DNA of 8,622 bases, from NCBI GenBank assembly GCA_022839445.1, contig JALHFC010000037.1:1-8622 (forward strand), in the 5' to 3' direction. The position numbers were made by a program, and so were the translations under genes. The notes under the pieces were generated by a model. The model worked only from the letters and a program-made list of their open reading frames with translations. It made no database searches and was not told the DNA's origin. Each line of letters begins with the position of its first letter. The first letter of the stretch is position 1. Below, piece by piece: positions 1 to 4,885 of this stretch. The stretch is from Pelotomaculum sp. (GTDB taxonomy: Bacteria; Bacillota; Desulfotomaculia; Desulfotomaculales; Pelotomaculaceae).

Positions 1-1
1 T

Positions 2-118
2 GAAACTGAATTAATTGAACACCACCTTAGCCTGGATACCCTTGAAAAGATAGAACTATTAACCGACTTTTTCACATCCAACCCGGACATCATCGAAAGG
101 TGGCGCCATTTGATTTGA
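2..118 (+). CDS. 3' end of an unidentified plus-strand gene (partial)
   Basis: An open frame enters from the left edge and runs 38 codons to a TGA at 116-118. The visible C-terminus is charged and helical-looking (LEKIELLTDFF, then NPDIIERWRHLI). I do not recognise the family. The minus strand here offers only very short frames. The stop overlaps the start of a terminator-like hairpin, which fits a real gene end. It converges with the hydroxylase operon, so it is not part of it. With so little sequence it could also be a chance open frame. Confidence 0.4.
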   Translation, partial: ETELIEHHLSLDTLEKIELLTDFFTSNPDIIERWRHLI

Positions 119-153
119 GACAATTGGGGACGGTCCTTTTTGTCTCACTTTTT
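116..153 (+). terminator. Terminator-like hairpin after the partial plus-strand gene
   Basis: TGAGACAA (116-123) pairs perfectly with TTGTCTCA (140-147) around a 16-nt loop, followed after one base by five T (149-153). The geometry resembles a weak rho-independent terminator for the gene stopping at 118. The loop and flank also carry the GGGGACGGTCC core of a common intergenic repeat, so the hairpin may belong to that repeat instead. Confidence 0.35.
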
Positions 154-160
154 GTCCCAA
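117..160. repeat. REP-like intergenic element with GGGGACGGTCCTTTTTGTC core
   Basis: The stretch contains a GGGGACGGTCC core followed by CTTTTTGTCTC and a second CTTTTTGTCCCAAT. ATTGGGGAC near 124-131 is mirrored by GTCCCAAT near 154-161 with one bulged base. Similar GGGGAC-nGTCC-TTTTTGTC sequences recur between genes in many Clostridia and other anaerobes, from general knowledge of such genomes. A related element with the identical 10-mer TCCTTTTTGT lies at 4818-4871 in this window. Confidence 0.45.
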
Positions 161-170
161 TCGATTAAAT

Positions 171-213
171 TACCTGCCCTGGTTCTTAGCAGACCAGGTA
201 TGCTGCGTTTTTT
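171..213. other. Weak hairpin between the converging genes
   Basis: CCTGGT (178-183) pairs with ACCAGG (193-198) over a 9-nt loop, and TACCTG (171-176) could instead pair with CAGGTA (195-200). On the plus strand a run of T follows at 208-213, about ten bases after the stem. On the minus strand, where the operon ends at 267, no U-tract follows. It may contribute to termination between the convergent genes but is not a textbook terminator. Confidence 0.25.
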
Positions 214-266
214 GATGCTCTGCAGATGGCGCCGTTTGATTAGATACGGTATCAAATGTGTTGTGA

Positions 267-880
267 TTAATATTTATTTGTGATAAGTTTTTCAAAATCT
301 TCCGGAGTATCTATATCGAAAATCACCGCCTCATCTTGTACAGGCAGATAATGCACCTGTTCCCCCAGTTTCTTCAAAACTTGCCGCGTTTCTTCAAAAC
401 TTGCCGCGCGCCCGCGTCTCCTTTTAGCAACTTCAGCGCTGCAATTAAAGAATGGTTAAATACCACAGGATGACCGGGTTGCCCGTTGTAAGTAGGGCGA
501 AGCGCCAGGCAACGGCGTTTTTTAAATTCCCCGATAATCATATTGATCAAATGAGGGGTAATAAGCGGCTGGTCTGACATGAAAACCATGAAGTCAGAGG
601 CGCTTTTCTCTATTGCCTGAACACCTGAAGCCAGGGAAGCGCCTTGGCCCTGTTCATAGCAGGGATTATAAATAATCCTGACCGGCAGGCCTTTAAGCGC
701 AGCGGTCACCTCTTTTTCCCGGTATCCTGTCACTACCAGCGCTTCGTCTATTAATGAGCCCAGTACATTTTCTGTCACAATGCGAATCAGTGTCTTGTTT
801 CTCCATTTGAGCAACTGTTTAGGCGCGCCCATTCTAATGGACAAGCCTGCAGCCAGTATAATTGCCGAAATCGTGTTCAC
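267..880 (-). pseudogene. mocA: MocA-type molybdenum cofactor cytidylyltransferase, frameshifted by a 20-bp tandem duplication
   Basis: MocA joins CTP to Mo-molybdopterin to give the cytosine dinucleotide cofactor used by xanthine dehydrogenase-family enzymes. The nucleotidyltransferase signature LAAGLSIRMG is at residues 9-18, followed by KQLL, GQGASLASG and the metal-site segment MSDQP near residue 103. I start at GTG 880 because AAGGTGG sits just upstream, whereas GTG 889 has no ribosome site. As read, the protein stops at 374 after 168 residues ending KKRGKF. The break lies in an exact 20-bp duplication at 369-408. With one copy removed the frame continues LGEQVHYLPVQDEAVIFDID then TPEDF to a TAA at 267-269, giving 197 residues, the normal family size. 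The truncated product loses the conserved DIDTPEDF segment and is probably inactive or impaired. It is the last gene of the operon, 10 nt after yqeC. An assembly error or a reversible slippage site are alternatives to a fixed mutation. Confidence 0.85.
369..408. repeat. 20-bp perfect tandem duplication inside mocA
   Basis: TTTCTTCAAAACTTGCCGCG occurs twice back to back, at 369-388 and 389-408. Twenty is not a multiple of three, so the duplication shifts the mocA frame and creates the TGA stop at 374-376. Deleting either copy restores the frame into a recognisable MocA C-terminus. Confidence 0.95.
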
Positions 881-890
881 CGTCACCACC

Positions 891-1640
891 TTAATATTCC
901 AGGATATCTATAACAGGGTTTTCCGAAATTGCGGAACCCAGTATTACCTTTTTAATTCTACCACCCAGGAGCAATCTCCCCAGGCGGTACACCTCACCGG
1001 GATCTTCCAGGCAGTCCGTCTTATTGATGAACAGCAGCGCCGAAGCGTTAAAAGGACATAAACGAAGCGGACCTTCAGGATGAGTTATGAGCCTGGATAT
1101 TACTTCCGCATCGATTACGGAACCCATATTCAGACCGGTCCTTTTGGCTACGACTTCAGGCCGGTGCACATAACCGGGACTAATTGTTTTTCCAATAACG
1201 TCAGCGCCTATCACTATCACCAGCACAGTTGTTGAACGCGGGATGACCGGCTCATGATCAAGATATCCTTTTAGAGAAAGGCCTTTGGAACCGTCGGCTT
1301 CCACCAAGATAGTGTCTGCACAGTTTTGCAGCGGCTTTATATGCTCCGGGTCAATCCCTTCAATCTTATTGTTTTTTAAAAGGACAGAGCCTAGCACGGG
1401 CCTTATCCCGGACTGGAGATATCCGGCCAGATCATTTTCCACCGGCGCCCTTTTCCCAATCAGCAGGGTTGTGTATTTATCCGGCGGAGGCAAGAATATC
1501 TTTGTCGTGGTGGTTATAACGACCCTGTATCGAAAGGGTATCTCTTCCGCCAGGCGGAACATAAGAGTGGTTTTTCCGCCTCCTCCCACAAACGATACTA
1601 CTTCCCTTTCCGAAAGACCTAAAGCTCCGGCCAGATTCAT
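891..1640 (-). CDS. yqeC: YqeC, selenium-dependent hydroxylase accessory protein (putative P-loop protein)
   Basis: YqeC-family proteins accompany YqeB in operons for selenium-dependent molybdenum hydroxylases. Their biochemical role is not established. A nucleotide-binding P-loop VGGGGKTTL lies within the first 30 residues, followed by a VITTTTK segment and the family's VEADGSKGLSLKGY stretch in the middle of the protein, with HEPVIPRST after it. From ATG 1640 the product is 249 residues, a normal length. ATG 1640 is preferred over TTG 1649: AAAAGGA lies 10 nt before the ATG but almost abuts the TTG. The gene begins 5 nt after the yqeB stop and ends 10 nt before the chosen mocA start, so the three are almost certainly co-translated. 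Family assignment is firm; an energy-dependent role in cofactor or selenium handling is inference. Confidence 0.88.
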   Translation of the reverse strand: MNLAGALGLSEREVVSFVGGGGKTTLMFRLAEEIPFRYRVVITTTTKIFLPPPDKYTTLLIGKRAPVENDLAGYLQSGIRPVLGSVLLKNNKIEGIDPEHIKPLQNCADTILVEADGSKGLSLKGYLDHEPVIPRSTTVLVIVIGADVIGKTISPGYVHRPEVVAKRTGLNMGSVIDAEVISRLITHPEGPLRLCPFNASALLFINKTDCLEDPGEVYRLGRLLLGGRIKKVILGSAISENPVIDILEY

Positions 1641-1645
1641 AACAA

Positions 1646-2530
1646 TCAATTCCTTTTATTAAAATCAGACGTAAAATGCTTTAGCATGATACCGTCAAAG
1701 GATGGATAATAAAAGTGACGGGTTTTTTTAAGGCCGGTTCGGCAACGCCTTAATACCGTTTCCACGACTGCGCCGCCGACGGCCATCGCCTTGTCGGAAA
1801 TTTTATCATATTCGGCGTTATCCCTCGGATCAATGTCACCGATTTTTGTGCCTCTTGCCACCCATACGCCGGCTTTAATCATCCCCCTGATTAATCCCGT
1901 TATTTCCGCCCTTACCTGAGATGTTTCAACAAAGGCCACTACATCTCCCTTTTCCACACGCTGCCCGATCAAGCGGCAAGGCAGGACCACCCCGTCTACC
2001 GGCGCCCTCAATAGTCTTTCTAATGTAAACCCCATTACCGCCCCCGGAATACCGGTATCCAAAGCCGCGCCGCCACTGTCTATTACCCTGCCGAGATCGG
2101 CCCCCCTGCTTGTTTCAATTACCGCATGAACATCCAGTCCGGCGGTAAAACCCGGTCCCAACCCAATTACCAATGGAGCGTCTGTTATGGCAGTGCCTGT
2201 ATTGCGCTTTGCCATTATCGCATCAATTACCACCAGCGGATGTAATTGCTTTATTACCAAAGCGCCGGGATCAACGAGAACAGGGATCACTCCGCTTTCA
2301 ACTAAATCTACAGCATCTTCCACATTACCGGCCAGACAGGCGCTAACTCCTTCAACCGCAACTAATCCTGAATAAACCGCCTCTGCAAAGGCTACTGCCC
2401 GCCTGACCGCCAGCGGGCGGTCAGTTTCCGTCATAATTGTTTTAAAACCGCTTTTATGAAGACGGTAAGCTATACCCGTAGCAAGATCCCCGGCGCCCTT
2501 GATAATGATCGGTGGCATATTCCGGTTCAA
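1646..2530 (-). CDS. yqeB: YqeB / EF2563-family selenium-dependent molybdenum hydroxylase protein
   Basis: EF2563/YqeB is the marker protein of selenium-dependent molybdenum hydroxylase systems; its exact role in maturation is unknown. The N-terminus carries a Rossmann-like glycine motif IIIKGAGDLATG and a TETDRPLAVRR segment. The middle has VLVDPGA and the conserved VIGLGPGFTAGLDVHAVIET. The C-terminal third (APVDGVVLPCRLIGQRVEKGD, then AEITGLIRGMI) resembles a small beta-barrel or hammerhead module. The open frame extends to 2566, but the only good ribosome site, GGAGGTG at 2537-2543, lies 6 nt before TTG 2530, giving 294 residues. ATG 2518 is an alternative, although its spacing to that site is too long. 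The start overlaps the end of the upstream XdhC-family gene by 77 nt. The last 35 or so residues look like an extension beyond the usual family end. Confidence 0.9.
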   Translation of the reverse strand: MNRNMPPIIIKGAGDLATGIAYRLHKSGFKTIMTETDRPLAVRRAVAFAEAVYSGLVAVEGVSACLAGNVEDAVDLVESGVIPVLVDPGALVIKQLHPLVVIDAIMAKRNTGTAITDAPLVIGLGPGFTAGLDVHAVIETSRGADLGRVIDSGGAALDTGIPGAVMGFTLERLLRAPVDGVVLPCRLIGQRVEKGDVVAFVETSQVRAEITGLIRGMIKAGVWVARGTKIGDIDPRDNAEYDKISDKAMAVGGAVVETVLRRCRTGLKKTRHFYYPSFDGIMLKHFTSDFNKRN

Positions 2531-3668
2531 AATCAACACCTCCGTTGAAAATCCTGGCAAAAGCACTCACAGGTTCAATGAACACTTCCATCATCCCGCC
2601 GCACACCATGCCTTCACTTGCTGCTGCCTCCGAATCCAGGGATAACCGGTAAATATAAGGCTTTATTCCCTTGATAACATTTAATGCCGCCACACCCACC
2701 TCCGATTCACCAAAACCGCCTCCTATAGTCCCGAAAGTACACCCGTTACTGTCAATCAGCATCCTGGCGCCTGCCTTGCGGGGAGTCGAACCCTGAGTTT
2801 TAATAACAGTCGCCAGGGCGGCAGGGGCATCATCAATTGCCGCCTTAATTGCCTTTTGAAAAATCTCCTGATCTATAGCGGATGGCATTTCACACTCGCT
2901 TGCAATCTGAACCTTATTTGAAACGCCGGTTTTTATAGAGTGGGCTCTTCCGCCACGCCGGACGTTAATCAATTCCGCAGCGATACTGACGGCGATTTCC
3001 ACAGGAGTTTTCGCTCCTATGTCAAGGCCGATCGGCATATGCACTTGATCAATCTTTTCAAATTGAACACCTTCTTCACTTAACTTCTTTCTAATCAAAT
3101 GAACCTTTCTCCGGCTTCCAACCATACCCAGGTAAGCAAGAGGATATTTAATCACCCGCCGCAGGCAGTCCAGGTCGTGCTTATGTCCCCGGGTCACTAT
3201 TATAACACAGCTTCTCGGTCCGAGATCCAGAACATCCTCAATATCGTTAAAGCTGCAGTAAATTCCTTTATCCGCCTCGGGAAAACGCTTTAAAGAGACA
3301 AATTCAGGCCGGTCGTCAACAACTACGACCCGGTAACCCATTAACTTGCCGATACCGGCCAGCGGCACGGCAATATGACCGCCGCCCAGAATAATCAGTT
3401 CATGCGGCGGCAGATACGGTTCGATCATCACGGTGACCGTTTGCTCCGGTTGGGCGGGATTGGTAACAGTAGTAACCATGAACATCCCGTTAGCGAGACA
3501 ATTGTAAGCCAGTTCGTTTGCTTTTTCTTCCAGCCAGGGCAGACATAGGTTACCTTTCTTTCCTTCTATGGAAATAAACATTTTTAGACCGGTCAAACTT
3601 TCCGGAATATTACACTGGCTGATAACCGTTATGAAAACAGCCTCTTGCCGCAGGTCAAATTCTGTCAA
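2454..3668 (-). CDS. xdhC: XdhC-family molybdenum cofactor maturation protein with CoxI-like domains on both sides of a Rossmann domain
   Basis: XdhC proteins bind the Mo cofactor, promote its sulfuration and pass it to the hydroxylase. Residues 89-240 form the XdhC Rossmann domain: ILGGGHIA at 93-100, VVVVDDRPEF at 114-123, a TRGHKHD segment, YLGMVGSRRK, and TPVEIAVSIAAELI. Residues 270-366 form a canonical XdhC/CoxI domain: TQGSTPRKAGARML, GTIGGGFGE at 313-321, and CGGMMEVFIEP at 356-366. Residues 11-86 align without gaps to that domain at a constant offset of 273 but have lost GTIGGG. The start is TTG 3668 with AAAGGAGGT 8 nt upstream; no ATG fits. After residue 367 a 37-residue tail reads on into yqeB, which is unusual. 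The whole protein is 404 residues. The family is certain; whether the inserted chalcogen is sulfur or selenium is inference from the YqeB/YqeC neighbours. Confidence 0.9.
   Translation of the reverse strand: MTEFDLRQEAVFITVISQCNIPESLTGLKMFISIEGKKGNLCLPWLEEKANELAYNCLANGMFMVTTVTNPAQPEQTVTVMIEPYLPPHELIILGGGHIAVPLAGIGKLMGYRVVVVDDRPEFVSLKRFPEADKGIYCSFNDIEDVLDLGPRSCVIIVTRGHKHDLDCLRRVIKYPLAYLGMVGSRRKVHLIRKKLSEEGVQFEKIDQVHMPIGLDIGAKTPVEIAVSIAAELINVRRGGRAHSIKTGVSNKVQIASECEMPSAIDQEIFQKAIKAAIDDAPAALATVIKTQGSTPRKAGARMLIDSNGCTFGTIGGGFGESEVGVAALNVIKGIKPYIYRLSLDSEAAASEGMVCGGMMEVFIEPVSAFARIFNGGVDFEPEYATDHYQGRRGSCYGYSLPSS
2537..2543 (-). promoter_or_regulatory. Ribosome binding site deciding the yqeB start
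   Basis: GGAGGTG on the minus strand is 6 nt before TTG 2530 and 18 nt before ATG 2518. It lies inside the 3' coding tail of the XdhC-family gene, so yqeB translation is probably coupled to that gene. Confidence 0.6.
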
Positions 3669-3676
3669 CTTTTTCT

Positions 3677-3685
3677 ACCTCCTTT
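3677..3685 (-). promoter_or_regulatory. Ribosome binding site supporting a TTG start for xdhC
   Basis: AAAGGAGGT on the minus strand ends 8 nt before TTG 3668. This near-perfect site is why the unusual TTG start is accepted. Confidence 0.75.
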
Positions 3686-3691
3686 CCAGAT

Positions 3692-3765
3692 GCAATGCAG
3701 TCTAAACCCGCCACCATCAATAATTAGCCCCTTTCCCGAAAGAACAATAGGGAAAACTGCATTGC
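3692..3765. repeat. 10-bp inverted repeat spanning the moeA-like/xdhC junction
   Basis: GCAATGCAGT (3692-3701) and ACTGCATTGC (3756-3765) are perfect inverted copies separated by 54 nt. In the minus-strand transcript the first arm lies in the codons for the cysteine cluster of the MoeA-like protein and the second lies 6 nt before the xdhC ribosome site. The loop is long, so a functional hairpin is uncertain. Confidence 0.35.
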
Positions 3766-4754
3766 GGGCATGCCCTGCAAAGCCCGCCGTGGGCCAGGGC
3801 TACAATGTCCTTTCTTCTTATCCGCTCACCCGCCAGCAACCTTGGCAGCAGTAAATCAACAACTGTCGTTTTGAAAAACATCCCGCATGCCGGTATTCCC
3901 ATCACCGGTATATTATTGAGGTAAGCGAGCATAAACATCGCTCCGGGCAAAGCAGGGGCGCCGTATTTTTCAACAACCGCGCCGGCTAAACGGATGGCTT
4001 TGGGAGTGACGTCATCCGGATCTACCGACATGCCTCCCGTTACTAAGATCATCCCGGCTCCGTCGGTAGCCATTTTATTTATCTTTTCAGCTATAGATTC
4101 ACATTCGTCCGGCGCGTACTCCAATCGCAAAAGCGTCTGTCCGTAGGTTTTAACCTTTTCCCTGAGCACCGGCCCGAAACCATCGCGGACACGTTTTTTA
4201 CAAACCTCGCTGCCAGTGATAATCGCGCCAACTTGTTTATTTCGAAAAGGGATCACTTTAATAACCCACCCGGCCTCCCGGCAGATGCTTTCCGCCGTTG
4301 ACACTGTACGTTCCGGCACCACCAGCGGGATCACCTTGGTTCCCGCCAGCAGATCGCCTTTATTTACCACGGTATTGTTAAGCAGTGTTGACAAGACAAC
4401 ATCCGGCAGTTCATTTATGGCCTGGAGGGCGGGAATGTTAACCTTTATCAGACCGTTGCAGCCCGCAAACAAATCCACGCGGCTTTCCTTCGGGCCGCAC
4501 CAGGTCACGCCGTGACCTGCCACGGCTGCACCCAGCCGAATACCGGCTTCATCTTCATGAACTTCACCGGGCTCAAGTTCCAGAACATATAGATTCTCTT
4601 TGCCCATCCTTAAAAGCTCAGGTACATCCTCTTCTTTTATAACCCGGCCTTTTTTAAAGGAGACTCCCTTGAATTCCCCCTTTACTATTTTTGTTATATC
4701 GTGGCTGAGAACTGTACCTACCGCTTCTTCTACCCTTAGAGTCTGTAAATTCAC
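3717..4754 (-). CDS. MoeA-like molybdopterin-binding protein with C-terminal cysteine cluster
   Basis: The protein belongs to the MoeA/MoaB-fold molybdopterin-binding group common beside clostridial molybdenum hydroxylases; it is shorter than true MoeA (about 400 residues) and probably acts in cofactor handling for this enzyme. The N-terminus has VGTVLSHDITKIVKGEFKG and FKKGRVIKEEDVP. The molybdopterin-binding core contains VGAIITGSEV and TGGMSVDPDDVTPKAIR (motif at residues 239-248 of the 345-residue form), then GIPACGMFFKTTVVDLLLPR. The end carries four cysteines, C-x2-C-x2-C-x4-C at residues 326, 329, 332 and 337, a possible zinc or Fe-S site. I start at GTG 4754 because GGAGGTGAGG at 4758-4767 lies 3 nt before it, with the GGAGG core 8 nt away. 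ATG 4769 would place that site inside the gene and has no site of its own. A 48-nt gap separates it from xdhC. Confidence 0.85.
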   Translation of the reverse strand: MNLQTLRVEEAVGTVLSHDITKIVKGEFKGVSFKKGRVIKEEDVPELLRMGKENLYVLELEPGEVHEDEAGIRLGAAVAGHGVTWCGPKESRVDLFAGCNGLIKVNIPALQAINELPDVVLSTLLNNTVVNKGDLLAGTKVIPLVVPERTVSTAESICREAGWVIKVIPFRNKQVGAIITGSEVCKKRVRDGFGPVLREKVKTYGQTLLRLEYAPDECESIAEKINKMATDGAGMILVTGGMSVDPDDVTPKAIRLAGAVVEKYGAPALPGAMFMLAYLNNIPVMGIPACGMFFKTTVVDLLLPRLLAGERIRRKDIVALAHGGLCRACPQCSFPYCSFGKGANY

Positions 4755-4757
4755 TGT

Positions 4758-4767
4758 CCTCACCTCC
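4758..4767 (-). promoter_or_regulatory. Ribosome binding site placing the moeA-like start at GTG 4754
   Basis: GGAGGTGAGG on the minus strand, with its GGAGG core 8 nt before GTG 4754. It overlaps the competing ATG at 4767-4769, which lacks an upstream site, so that ATG is unlikely to be the start. Confidence 0.65.
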
Positions 4768-4791
4768 ATAAAAACATTATGCGCATTTTTA

Positions 4792-4809
4792 CCCGGCGCC
4801 TGCCGGTAA
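4792..4809. other. Small GC-rich hairpin upstream of the moeA-like gene
   Basis: Left and right arms around TTTACC-GGC and GCCGGTAAA pair over about nine bases with one bulged C and a GCCT loop. It sits in the leader between the Mo subunit gene and the moeA-like gene. No U-tract follows on the minus strand, so it is not a terminator of the operon. It may shape or stabilise the mRNA. Confidence 0.3.
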
Positions 4810-4817
4810 ATCCTTAA

Positions 4818-4871
4818 GGGACAGACCTGCTTTAAGTTATCTTAAAAGGCAGGTCTGCTCCTTTTTGTTTC
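4818..4871. repeat. Strong intergenic hairpin related to the REP-like element
   Basis: CAGACCTGC (4822-4830) pairs perfectly with GCAGGTCTG (4849-4857), and the stem can continue inward through TAAG/CTTA. A T-run (TCCTTTTTGT, 4859-4868) follows on the plus strand only. No plus-strand gene needs a terminator here. In the operon's direction the stem is followed by TCCCTTAAGG with no U-tract, so it is more likely a processing or stability element, or a copy of the GGGAC-nTTTTTGT intergenic repeat seen at 117-160, than a stop for the operon. Confidence 0.5.
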
Positions 4872-4885
4872 GGACTGAAACAGCT

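Larger units (their letters stand above)
101..247. repeat. Pair of 21-bp imperfect direct repeats bracketing the REP-like element
   Basis: Positions 101-121 (TGGCGCCATTTGATTTGAGAC) and 227-247 (TGGCGCCGTTTGATTAGATAC) match at 18 of 21 positions, with starts 126 bp apart. The REP-like hairpin lies between them. The arrangement could be what is left of an insertion or a local duplication. No transposase gene is present in the window. Confidence 0.4.

Noticed and set aside
374..376. TGA in mocA read as a selenocysteine codon, given the selenium context
   Set aside because: The TGA appears only because of the 20-bp duplication; reading through it gives no family sequence, whereas removing one copy restores the conserved MocA end.
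4822..4857. Rho-independent terminator ending the hydroxylase transcript
   Set aside because: The T-run lies only on the plus-strand side; in the operon's direction the stem is followed by TCCCTTAAGG.
4770..4885. Molybdenum cofactor riboswitch in the leader of the moeA-like gene
   Set aside because: The gap holds only two simple hairpins in about 116 nt, without the multi-stem arrangement of that riboswitch class.
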